Of a DNA stretch of 64,000 bases, positions 46,276 to 54,334 are shown piece after piece. Numbering within the stretch: position 1 is the stretch's first letter; each line of letters starts with the position of its first letter. The DNA is taken from positions 62,001 through 126,000 of the forward strand of contig NZ_RYZK01000005.1 in NCBI RefSeq assembly GCF_003990645.1, in the 5' to 3' direction. The position numbers and the translations under genes were made by a program. The notes below the pieces were generated by a model. It worked only from the letters and a program-made list of their open reading frames with translations. It made no database searches and was not told where the DNA came from. Source of the stretch: Shimia sediminis. GTDB taxonomy: Bacteria; Pseudomonadota; Alphaproteobacteria; Rhodobacterales; Rhodobacteraceae.

Positions 46276-46404
46276 GGGGTCTCATAAATTTTTTATGTTC
46301 ATGGGGTATTTTTATTTCGTTTTAGTTGCCAAAAGCCCGGTTGCATAGTGGCCTGACCCGTCACCGCGCCGCGAACCTGCGGTGCCCAAGCGCCAGGAGA
46401 CATG

Positions 46405-47265
46405 ATGACTGAGACCCCCCTGACCCAACGAGACATTGCCTTGGACCTGGTTGATCTTGACCGCTACCCGATCGCGGATCTGGACCGCGGGCCGGGTGCG
46501 GCGTTTCTGGCGCAATGCCAGGACAGCATGCAGACAAACGGCTGGTGCAATCTGGATGGCTTTATCCGGGGTGATGCCCTGGAGCGGCTGAACGCCGAGG
46601 CCAACCAGCTGTTGCCGACGGCGGAGGTTCTGCACGTCAAACGCAACATCTATCAGGGGGCCATCGACCCTAGCCTGCCTGAGGATGATCCGCGCCGCAA
46701 AGAGTTCACCCATATCGCCGTGCAGCTGGCCGACGATCAGATCCCTGTAAGCACAGAGGTCAAGCGGCTTTATCATTCTGATATCCTGACAGAGTTTGTG
46801 CGTCGGGTGCAAAAGAAGGATCAGCTATTCCGTTGTGCGGACCCGTTTCAGGCGCTGAACATCGTGGCGCTGCGCCCCGAGAGCTGGCACGCCTGGCATT
46901 ACGACACCACTGAATGCACCGTGACGCTGTTGTTGCAGGCTGCGGAACAGGGCGGTGAGTTCACCTTTCTGCCCAATTCGCGCACCGATGACGGCGAAGA
47001 TCGCGCGGCGGTGGACCAGCTGCTTGCGGGGGACATGTCCGGGGCCATGAGCTTTTCGCGGGGCGCGGGGACATTCACGCTGTTTCGCGGCGGCTATTCC
47101 CTGCATGGCGTGACAAAGGTCGAAGGCAATCACCCGCGAATCTCTGCCATCCTGACCTATGATGAACAGCCCGGTCAGGTTATTGCGGATGACATCAATA
47201 TCCGCATTTATGGCAAGCGGGTGGAACAGATTCTGGCCGATCGCAAGGCCGAAGCAACTGGATAG
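46405..47265 (+). CDS. HalD/BesD-like Fe(II)/2-oxoglutarate oxygenase with HxD triad
   Basis: 286 residues from ATG 46405 (AGGAG five bases upstream). His165-Tyr-Asp167 and distal His234 (SLHGVTKV), with Arg245 for 2-oxoglutarate, match the Fe(II)-binding facial triad. It resembles proteins annotated as HalD/BesD-family amino-acid halogenases, but those carry Gly or Ala for the Asp, so this member is predicted to hydroxylate or otherwise oxidise. Substrate unknown; operon with a cysteine hydrolase under LysR control. Confidence 0.82.
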   Translation: MTETPLTQRDIALDLVDLDRYPIADLDRGPGAAFLAQCQDSMQTNGWCNLDGFIRGDALERLNAEANQLLPTAEVLHVKRNIYQGAIDPSLPEDDPRRKEFTHIAVQLADDQIPVSTEVKRLYHSDILTEFVRRVQKKDQLFRCADPFQALNIVALRPESWHAWHYDTTECTVTLLLQAAEQGGEFTFLPNSRTDDGEDRAAVDQLLAGDMSGAMSFSRGAGTFTLFRGGYSLHGVTKVEGNHPRISAILTYDEQPGQVIADDINIRIYGKRVEQILADRKAEATG

Positions 47266-47277
47266 GAACAGGCAAAG

Positions 47278-47826
47278 ATGAAAACCGCATTATTGGTGAT
47301 CGACGTTCAGATGGCTCTGGCGCAAGAGGATGCCGCCGGTGCCGAGCGGTCCTGTCCGCAGGCCGAGGACAACATTGCAGCCCTGCTAGAGGCGTTCCGC
47401 TCGGCGGGGCAAACGGTGGTGCACATCCATCACCACGGCACGGACCCGGACGATCCGTTTCACCCCGACGCGCCGGGGTCCGAGGTGCAGCCCGTGGCCG
47501 CCCCGGCGCCCGGTGAGCCTGTGGTCGTCAAGACCGGCAGCAGTGGCTTTGTCGGCACGTCGCTGCTGGACACGTTACAGGCGGCAGACATCGAGCGCGT
47601 TGTCCTGTGCGGGGCCACGGCCAACCATTGCGTGGAATCAACCACCCGGAGTGCCTCGGATCTGGGATATCAGCCAGTCTATGCCGCCGACGCGGTCTGG
47701 ACCTATGGCATCACGGGGCCGGATGGGGTGTCACATCCTGCAGAGCAAATCCACTCGGTCACCATGGCAACGCTCGAAGGAGAGATTGCGGCGGTGAAAC
47801 CAACCCGCGATATCCTGGCCGGGTAA
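47278..47826 (+). CDS. Isochorismatase-family cysteine hydrolase
   Basis: 182 residues. Catalytic triad Asp9 (LLVIDVQ), Lys85 (VVKTGSSGF) and Cys118 (TANHCVEST) is intact. Members cleave amides, carbamates or isochorismate. It starts 12 bases after the oxygenase, so likely acts on the same small molecule. Confidence 0.88.
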   Translation: MKTALLVIDVQMALAQEDAAGAERSCPQAEDNIAALLEAFRSAGQTVVHIHHHGTDPDDPFHPDAPGSEVQPVAAPAPGEPVVVKTGSSGFVGTSLLDTLQAADIERVVLCGATANHCVESTTRSASDLGYQPVYAADAVWTYGITGPDGVSHPAEQIHSVTMATLEGEIAAVKPTRDILAG

Positions 47827-47874
47827 GCGCTGGCGCGTCAGGTCAGGGGCGCGGCCAGTCCCTGTCGTGACCTG

Positions 47875-48342
47875 TCACGCCATGCCGCCGTAGCGGTCTT
47901 CCATGTCGCGGGCGGCCGTGGCCATGCGTTTGTCGAAACGCTTGGTGATGTTGGACTTGGCCAGTTTCAGCGATTGAACCAAAAGCCGCGCGGACAGGGT
48001 TTTGGGGCGCACATCAGTGCTGACATTAAGACGGGTCAGGGTCTTGGAAAGCGCCACCAGCTGCAGTTGGATGGTGGATTCCACGCCCTGTAGCCGGGCC
48101 TCGAGGGTCATTTCATAAGGCCGGTCGAATTCGGTCACCTCGAGGTTCATCTGACGGCTTTTGCCGCGAAAATCAAACACCAGATCCCAGCCGACCCCGA
48201 CACCGGGCGCGCTGAGGCTGTCAGTGCGTGTGACCTCGGCGCCGCGCCGCATAGCGGAGCGCTCGTGGCGTTCGAAATCTGTCAGCATCTCGAAAACCTG
48301 TTCGATGGGAACTTCGATATTCTCTTTACTCGTAAACTGCAT
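47875..48342 (-). CDS. SRPBCC-family (START-like) protein
   Basis: 155 residues with the polyketide-cyclase/START-like pattern (EVPIEQVFEMLTDFERHE at the N-terminus, repeated beta strands, C-terminal helix). A lipid- or hydrophobic-ligand-binding fold; exact role unknown. Convergent with the hydrolase gene. Confidence 0.78.
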   Translation of the reverse strand: MQFTSKENIEVPIEQVFEMLTDFERHERSAMRRGAEVTRTDSLSAPGVGVGWDLVFDFRGKSRQMNLEVTEFDRPYEMTLEARLQGVESTIQLQLVALSKTLTRLNVSTDVRPKTLSARLLVQSLKLAKSNITKRFDKRMATAARDMEDRYGGMA

Positions 48343-48390
48343 TTGTCTGCCCTTGGCTCATCTCACGCCTTAACGTTATTCAGTTATGCT

Positions 48391-49356
48391 TTAATCCAGT
48401 CGATCCGCAAGCCAGTTGCGCAGGATAAAATGGGCAATCGCCCCCTTTCGCGCCGGTTTCAGCACGGGATGTGCACCGGCAAAGGCCTGCATCATCTCTT
48501 CGCGGCTGACCCAGATGGCATCGTCCAGTTCGACGGGGTCGATGGTGATTTCAGCGTCCAGCGCCTGACCGCGGCAGCCGAACATCAGCGATGACGGAAA
48601 GGCCCATGGCTGGCTGGCGAGGTAATCAACGGCACCAACGCGGATGTTCGCCTCTTCCAGCACCTCGCGGCGCACCGCTGCCTCAAGGGTTTCGCCGGGT
48701 TCGACAAAGCCCGCGAGCAGAGAGTACATGCCCTCGGGCCAGCCGGGGCTGCGGCCCATCAGAACGTTGTTGCCATGGGTGATGAGCATGATCACCACGG
48801 GATCGGTGCGGGGGAAATGATGCCCTCCGCAAGAGGCACAGTCACGTTGCCACCCGGCCATGGCCATCTGGCTTTCGTTGCCACAGATGGCGCAGAACCG
48901 ATGCGAGCGGTGCCAGCTGAGCACCGCCTTGGCCGTAGTGGCAAGTTCGGCGTCGCGCGGCGTGAGAAAGGTCATGGTGGCGCGCAATTCGCAAAAGCTG
49001 TGATCGGGGGGCAGCGCCGGGTGGGTTTGTTCCGAACGGTCCAGGAATGAGCCCATGGCCTCGGCATCCAGCTCGGCAGGTGTCCAGAACGAAATGTCGC
49101 TGGCAAAGACATGCCCGCCTTCTTCGCGGCCCAGGTAGATTGGCGGGACCTTGGCGTCGGTCAGAACCGGGTGATCCATCGGCAATCTGGCAAGGGCGCG
49201 GGTGTCGCCCGCCAAAAGCGGCTTGCCGCGCCAGATCAGAATCGTGCGGGTGGCGGGGTCGCGGCGCGCGGCCTCGAGCGCGGCAGCATCACCGCGCAGC
49301 TCTGCGGCCCGATCCAGACCGGAACCGCCAAAAGTCACTGTTTCCGCGTGTCGCAT
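48391..49356 (-). CDS. nudC: NADH pyrophosphatase NudC
   Basis: 321 residues from ATG 49356. Zinc ribbon with two Cys pairs (CAICGN, CASCGG) and the Nudix box GFVEPGETLEAAVRREVLEE with EEANIRVG, then the SQPWAFPSSLMFG specific to NudC. Cleaves NADH and can remove NAD caps from RNA. Longer upstream frame lacks a good ribosome binding site. Confidence 0.95.
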   Translation of the reverse strand: MRHAETVTFGGSGLDRAAELRGDAAALEAARRDPATRTILIWRGKPLLAGDTRALARLPMDHPVLTDAKVPPIYLGREEGGHVFASDISFWTPAELDAEAMGSFLDRSEQTHPALPPDHSFCELRATMTFLTPRDAELATTAKAVLSWHRSHRFCAICGNESQMAMAGWQRDCASCGGHHFPRTDPVVIMLITHGNNVLMGRSPGWPEGMYSLLAGFVEPGETLEAAVRREVLEEANIRVGAVDYLASQPWAFPSSLMFGCRGQALDAEITIDPVELDDAIWVSREEMMQAFAGAHPVLKPARKGAIAHFILRNWLADRLD

Positions 49357-49559
49357 GTGTGCCCTCCGATTTGTCACAGGCTTGCCACGGATGCTGCCGC
49401 ACGGCAATGGCCCAGCGAGACCGCAGGTATTTCAACCTTTCAACAAATTGTTTTCAGTGAATTTTTTGCTTGTCTTTGCGGCGCAGCGATGATTCTTTGC
49501 CGGGCATTGACGAGTGTTCCGTTCCCGCTGACCATCCCCAATCCGCCGAGGTGTCCCTG

Positions 49560-51428
49560 GTGCCCGAAAACGCTGCAAAGGTTCCGGACGGGCCGCATGT
49601 CACGCTGAGCCTGCTGGCCACCACCGATCTGCACGGGGCGCTGGTTTCCTATGATTACTTTGCCGATCAGCCCGGCCATCTGCCCGCGCTGAGCCGGATT
49701 GCGACCTTGATCCACGAGGTGCGCGCCACGGCGGACAACACGCTGTTGCTGGACAACGGCGATTTTCTTCAGGGGACTCCGCTGACCGATCTGGTATCGG
49801 ATCGCTCTCCTGATGGGCTGACGCATCCTTTGGTCGCGGCGATGAACACGCTGGGATATGATGCGGCGGCGCTCGGAAACCACGAATTCAACGTCGACCT
49901 GGAGCGGTTGACCGAGATCCTCGGGCAGATTAATGCGACGCTGGTGTGTGCCAATCTCGAGGTCACCGGGGAGGCACCCGAGGGATTGGCCGCGTGCTGG
50001 CAGCCGCAGTGCATTCTGGAGCGACAGGTGGTGGACAGCACCGGCGCGCGGCACGGGCTGCGGATCGGTGTGTTTGGCGTGGTGCCGCCACAGGTGCTGA
50101 GCTGGGATCATTCACGGGTGGCGGGCAAGTTGACGGCAGAGGAGTCGCTGGTCGCAGCACGACGCGCGGTAAGCGATCTGCGCGCGGCGGGGGCGGATCT
50201 GGTGATCGGGCTGGCGCATACGGGTCTGGGGGACGCTCCGGAGCAGGAAGGTCTGGAAAACGCGGGCCATCTGATCGCGGGGATCGACGGGTTGGACGCC
50301 TTGGTTCTGGGGCACACGCATTTGCGGTTTCCCGGCACAACGCACCCCGCGGTGCCGGGCATTTGCGCCGAGACCGCCACCGTGCACGGCACGCCGACGA
50401 TGCAACCGGGATCGGGGGGGCGTCTGCTGGGGCGGATGGACTTGTGCGTGGTTCAGGATGGTCGGGGCTGGCAGGTGGCGGCGCACAGCGTTGAGCTGAT
50501 GAACGCACAAGAAGCCGAAGAGGACGCGGCGCTGTCTGCGGTGCTGAGGCCGGCACATGACTGGGTGCTCGAGGCGCTGCGCAGGCCCGTCGGGCACATC
50601 CGCAAGCCGCTGCATTCCGGTCTGGCAAGGCTGCCGGGCTGCGCAACGGTGCGCGTGGTGGCGGAGGCGCTGGCAGGCTACGTGGCCGAGGCGCGCAAGG
50701 GCACCGACTGGGCCGACCTGCCGGTATTGGCCGCCGCCGCCCCGCAAAAATGTGGCGGACGGGCTGGACCACAGCATTTCACCGACATTTCCGCGGGCCA
50801 GGTGGCGCTGAATAACATCAGCGACCTGCAGTTTTTCCCCAATGATGTCAGCGTCTTGCGTCTGAATGGTGCCGAGCTGGCGGAATGGCTGGAGATGTCG
50901 GCGGGGCTCTATGAGCAGATTGTGCCGGGACAGGCGGACCAGCCGCTGTGCCGCACGGATTTCCCGGTTTACAATTGTGATGCGATTTACGGGCTGCGGT
51001 ATGACATCGACCTGAGCCAGCCTGCGCGCTACGGGCCGGATGGCACGCTGATCAATCCGGACGCACGGCGCATTGGCCATCTGCATTGGCAGGGTGCACC
51101 GCTGCGACCCGATCAGAACTTTGCATTGGCGGTCAACAATTACCGCGCGGGCGGCGGCGGCAATTTTCCATATGCCACCCCCGAGCGCATCCTGCTGCAG
51201 GAAAAGACCAAGATTCGCGACCTGCTGGTGCAGGCCTTTGCCGAGGGCGACCCGTCGGTGTCGGAAACCCCACCCCCGGCCCGCTTTGCCCCGATTGAGG
51301 GCGCGACGGCCGTGTTTTTGAGCAGCCCGGACATGCGGGAGATGCTGAGGGGCGCCCCTGTGAAGGGGGTCGAGATCCTGGGCGAAACACCCGATGGGTT
51401 TTTGCAAATGCGCCTGCGATTTGAGTGA
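49560..51428 (+). CDS. Bifunctional 2',3'-cyclic-nucleotide phosphodiesterase / nucleotidase
   Basis: 622 residues if started at GTG 49560, which has GAGG eight bases upstream. A TTG at 49470 is the next possibility. Metallophosphatase motifs LLATTDLHGAL, LDNGDFLQGTPL, GNHEFN and GHTHLRF fit CpdB/UshA proteins, and the C-terminal substrate-binding domain includes NNYRAGGGGNF. Such enzymes are normally exported; no signal peptide is visible from either start, so either the start is elsewhere or it is cytosolic. Confidence 0.85.
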   Translation: MPENAAKVPDGPHVTLSLLATTDLHGALVSYDYFADQPGHLPALSRIATLIHEVRATADNTLLLDNGDFLQGTPLTDLVSDRSPDGLTHPLVAAMNTLGYDAAALGNHEFNVDLERLTEILGQINATLVCANLEVTGEAPEGLAACWQPQCILERQVVDSTGARHGLRIGVFGVVPPQVLSWDHSRVAGKLTAEESLVAARRAVSDLRAAGADLVIGLAHTGLGDAPEQEGLENAGHLIAGIDGLDALVLGHTHLRFPGTTHPAVPGICAETATVHGTPTMQPGSGGRLLGRMDLCVVQDGRGWQVAAHSVELMNAQEAEEDAALSAVLRPAHDWVLEALRRPVGHIRKPLHSGLARLPGCATVRVVAEALAGYVAEARKGTDWADLPVLAAAAPQKCGGRAGPQHFTDISAGQVALNNISDLQFFPNDVSVLRLNGAELAEWLEMSAGLYEQIVPGQADQPLCRTDFPVYNCDAIYGLRYDIDLSQPARYGPDGTLINPDARRIGHLHWQGAPLRPDQNFALAVNNYRAGGGGNFPYATPERILLQEKTKIRDLLVQAFAEGDPSVSETPPPARFAPIEGATAVFLSSPDMREMLRGAPVKGVEILGETPDGFLQMRLRFE

Positions 51429-51468
51429 CCACGCCAGCTTGCATCTGTCGCAAGGGGCGACTATATCA

Positions 51469-51568
51469 GGCCCCGAGGGGTTGGCGCGGGCAAGCGCCTC
51501 GCCAACCTGGTCAGGACCGGAAGGTAGCAGCCACAACGAGCCCCGCTTGGGTCGATGTCCAACCTCTC
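51469..51568 (+). ncRNA. ffs: Signal recognition particle RNA (4.5S type)
   Basis: The conserved domain IV core reads GGTCAGGACCGGAAGGTAGC and continues AGCC: symmetric loop, GGAA tetraloop and asymmetric loop. The bases closing the tetraloop stem are A-T where most bacteria have T-A, a compensating swap. The outer helix pairs GAGGGGTTGG (51474-) with CCAACCTC near 51560. TATATC a few bases upstream could be the -10 element. Ends are approximate. 51569-51802 holds nothing I can identify. Confidence 0.92.
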
Positions 51569-51802
51569 ACCCAGTTCGGGTTCTGCGCAGCAGGTTCCGA
51601 ACGACCCGACAGGCGCGTTTTCAACGAAAACTCTGCCGAAAGGGTGCCCTAAGACTACTCAATGACCCGGAGGATTGATGGAGATTGTCGCATCCTTTCG
51701 GGCCGTCGTTACCAGCTAAGGTAACCACCGCCCGACCGTAATAAAGCCACGTGACCCTTGGATGGGATCGCGTATGTTTTCTTACATATCGGGAATAGTC
51801 CA

Positions 51803-52834
51803 TTGACAGATATGACACTTGCCGGCCTTGGGTGGTCGGCGCATTTCGACGCGCAGATTGACGAGGGCGAAGGCCCCCGTGCCGCGCGCATTTCATCGGT
51901 CGCGCGCGACCGCCTGTTCGCCCTGACACCAGAGGGCGCGCGCATCGTCCTGCCGCCTTCGACCATGACAACGGCAGAGTTTGCCGTGGGCGACTGGGTG
52001 AGTCTCGGCTCTGACGGTGTGCGGGTGGTCCGGCGGCTGACGCCGGTGACGGCGTTGACCCGACGGGCAGCGGGCACCGGGGCCGAGGCGCAGTTGATCG
52101 CGGCCAACGTCGATACGCTGGCCATTGTGACCAGCTGCAACGCCGACTTTAACGAAGCGCGCATTGAACGGTATCTGGCGCTGGCCTCCAGTGCCGGGTG
52201 CCTGCCGCTGGTGGTGCTGACCAAGGCCGATCTGGCCGGGGATGCCCGCGCGTATCAGCGTCGGGCCGAGCGGTTGTCGCCGCTGGTCACGGCGCTGGCG
52301 CTGAACGCGCTGGACCGGAGCGAGGCCGAGGCGCTGGCGCCATGGTGCCGGGGCGGGCAGACGCTGGCGCTGGTGGGATCGTCCGGCGTGGGCAAGTCAA
52401 CGCTGGCCAATGCGCTGACCGGTATCGGGGTCGACACCCAGGGCATTCGTGAAGACGATGCCAAGGGGCGGCACACCACCACGGCGCGCGGGCTTTTTGC
52501 CACGCGCTTTGGTGGCTGGCTGATCGACACCCCCGGCATGCGAGCCTTGCGGCTGACGGATGCTTCTGAGGGCATCGAGGCGGTGTTCGAGGACATCGAA
52601 GCGCTGGCGCGGGGATGCCGGTTTTCGGACTGTGGCCATGAAACCGAGCCGGGCTGTGCAATCAGGGCGGCGCTGGACAGTGGCGCGCTGGACGAAGACC
52701 GTCTGAACCGCTGGCGCAAGCTGTTGCGCGAGGATGCCCACAACTCGGCCACGCTGCACGAGGCGCGCGCCAAGGACAAGGCGTTCGGCAAGATGGTGCG
52801 GTCGGTGATGAAAGAGAAAAAGAACCGCCGCTGA
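51803..52834 (+). CDS. rsgA: Small-subunit maturation GTPase RsgA
   Basis: About 343 residues. Circularly permuted GTPase: TKAD (G4) precedes GSSGVGKST (G1), then GRHTTTARG (G2) and DTPGMR (G3). An N-terminal OB fold and C-terminal zinc module (CRFSDCGHETEPGC) complete RsgA. Checks 30S subunits late in assembly. TTG 51803 has GGGAA seven bases upstream; ATG 51812 is the alternative. Confidence 0.93.
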   Translation: MTDMTLAGLGWSAHFDAQIDEGEGPRAARISSVARDRLFALTPEGARIVLPPSTMTTAEFAVGDWVSLGSDGVRVVRRLTPVTALTRRAAGTGAEAQLIAANVDTLAIVTSCNADFNEARIERYLALASSAGCLPLVVLTKADLAGDARAYQRRAERLSPLVTALALNALDRSEAEALAPWCRGGQTLALVGSSGVGKSTLANALTGIGVDTQGIREDDAKGRHTTTARGLFATRFGGWLIDTPGMRALRLTDASEGIEAVFEDIEALARGCRFSDCGHETEPGCAIRAALDSGALDEDRLNRWRKLLREDAHNSATLHEARAKDKAFGKMVRSVMKEKKNRR

Positions 52835-52840
52835 GGCGTT

Positions 52841-53320
52841 TCAGAGGCGCATGGCCCAGGCGGCCTGCGCCTTGGTTTCCACGGCACATGGCCGGACCTG
52901 TCGCAGGCGTTTCAATGCGGCGGGGCCGTCTTCGCCCATCTCGACCATCAGCCGCAACAGTGCCATGCCCGAGCGGCCGCAGCCACCGTAGCAATGGGCC
53001 AGAACCCGGCCTCCGGCCGCCAGCGCGGCGCGCGCCTGCGCCGAAGCATCCGCCCAACGCGCCTGCACTTCCGGGCCCGGTGCGCCAAAATCGCGGATCG
53101 GCAGGTGCAGCCAGCCGATGCCCGCGGCGTTCAGGTCATCCGGAAAGGTTTCGGCGCCCAGACACTCCAACTCCATGGACTCGGTCATGGTCAGGACAAG
53201 CGACGGGGACCAGTCCAGGATGGTCGCGAGATCACCGGCATAGTCGTCAAACCGCCCCGGGGCCGGGCAGATGCCGAGCGTGCCCTGCCCGGCTGATAGT
53301 GACGCGATGGCAAAGCTCAC
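52841..53320 (-). CDS. Protein tyrosine/dual-specificity phosphatase
   Basis: 159 residues. P-loop HCYGGCGRSGMA with nucleophile Cys110 and Arg116, general acid Asp77 in PIRDFGAP. GTG start at 53320 overlaps the upstream stop codon (GTGA), indicating coupled translation with the zinc peptidase. Confidence 0.85.
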   Translation of the reverse strand: MSFAIASLSAGQGTLGICPAPGRFDDYAGDLATILDWSPSLVLTMTESMELECLGAETFPDDLNAAGIGWLHLPIRDFGAPGPEVQARWADASAQARAALAAGGRVLAHCYGGCGRSGMALLRLMVEMGEDGPAALKRLRQVRPCAVETKAQAAWAMRL

Positions 53321-54153
53321 AGGCGGTTGGTTGCGAAGGTATCGCAACGCTCAAGATCGCCACTGTCGTAGCCACGCTGGAACCAGCGTGCGCGTTGTGC
53401 CGAAGTGCCATGGGTAAAGGTGTGGGGCTGCGGTACCTTGCCCGCGCGTTTCTGCAGGTGGTCATCGCCGATCATGCGGGCGGCGTTCAGCGCCTCTTGG
53501 AGGTCGCCGCGCTCCATCAGGTCGCTCACAGCCCGCGCCCAGATGCCCGAGAGGCAATCGGCCTGCAACTCCAGCCGCACGGTGAGAGCGTTGGCCTCGG
53601 CCTGGGTGGATTGCTGGCGCAGCTGGTGGACCTGCCCGAGAATGCCCAGTTCGTTCTGGACATGATGCGCGACCTCGTGGGCGATGACATAGGCCGCCGC
53701 AAAGTCGCCCTTGGCTCCAAGCTGGCGGGCGAGCGTGGCAAAGAACTGCGTATCGAGGTATGCCTTTTGATCCGCAGGGCAGTAAAACGGCCCTGTCGCG
53801 CCGCTGGCCCCGCCACAGGGGCTGCGCGTGGCGCCGGAGAACAGAACCAACGTCGGTGGCGTGTAGCTGCGGTTCAGTTGGGTATCGAAAATCCCGGCCC
53901 AGACGGTTTCCGTGGTGGCCAGAACCGACGCGCTGAAATCGCCCGCCTGTTGCTCTTCGGGCGACAGCGGGCGCTCTTGGCGTGTCTGCGGGGCGGCGGC
54001 TTCGTTCAACAAGGGGGTCACATCGATCCCGGCAAAGTATCCGATGGCGAGGATCACCAGCAAGCCAACGCCGCCAATCCCTGCCGCGCCCTTGCCGCCA
54101 CGTCCGCGACGATCCTCGATGTTCCGGCTGCGCCGGATGCCTTTCAACCGCAT
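53317..54153 (-). CDS. YpfJ-like neutral zinc metallopeptidase
   Basis: 278 residues from ATG 54153. An N-terminal membrane helix (GIGGVGLLVILAIGYFAG), DTQFFATLA and the zinc motif His159-Glu-Val-Ala-His163 are visible, as is the RLELQADCLSGIWA with a further metal ligand. Cell-envelope peptidase of unknown substrate. A longer open frame upstream is antisense of dnaX and was rejected. Confidence 0.85.
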   Translation of the reverse strand: MRLKGIRRSRNIEDRRGRGGKGAAGIGGVGLLVILAIGYFAGIDVTPLLNEAAAPQTRQERPLSPEEQQAGDFSASVLATTETVWAGIFDTQLNRSYTPPTLVLFSGATRSPCGGASGATGPFYCPADQKAYLDTQFFATLARQLGAKGDFAAAYVIAHEVAHHVQNELGILGQVHQLRQQSTQAEANALTVRLELQADCLSGIWARAVSDLMERGDLQEALNAARMIGDDHLQKRAGKVPQPHTFTHGTSAQRARWFQRGYDSGDLERCDTFATNRL

Positions 54154-54316
54154 GTGTGCCACCCTTAACCCAAACTCACCGCAAGGATTACCCCAGGCTG
54201 CCCCGCGCGCCAAGGCTGCCGCGCGGCGCGTATGACACATACCCCCGCCAATCCGGTAGACGCGCCGCCCTGCCCGGCTTAGGTTGTTCCGGACACTCGA
54301 ATCCCGAAGGCCTCCC

Positions 54317-54334
54317 ATGAGCGATCCCGTATGA
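54317..54334 (+). other. Five-codon leader reading frame before dnaX
   Basis: ATG AGC GAT CCC GTA TGA encodes MSDPV. Its stop overlaps the dnaX ATG by four bases (ATGA), and its first nine bases ATGAGCGAT are repeated exactly at the dnaX start. It may be a coupled leader or a duplicated start region. Confidence 0.4.

Noticed and set aside
46405-47265. Calling the oxygenase a halogenase
   Set aside because: The metal triad keeps Asp167, which halogenases of this family lack; hydroxylation is the safer prediction.
50112-51536. A 474-residue minus-strand frame opposite the nucleotidase and SRP RNA
   Set aside because: Antisense shadow rich in His, Arg and Gln; it crosses the SRP RNA and has no recognisable domain.
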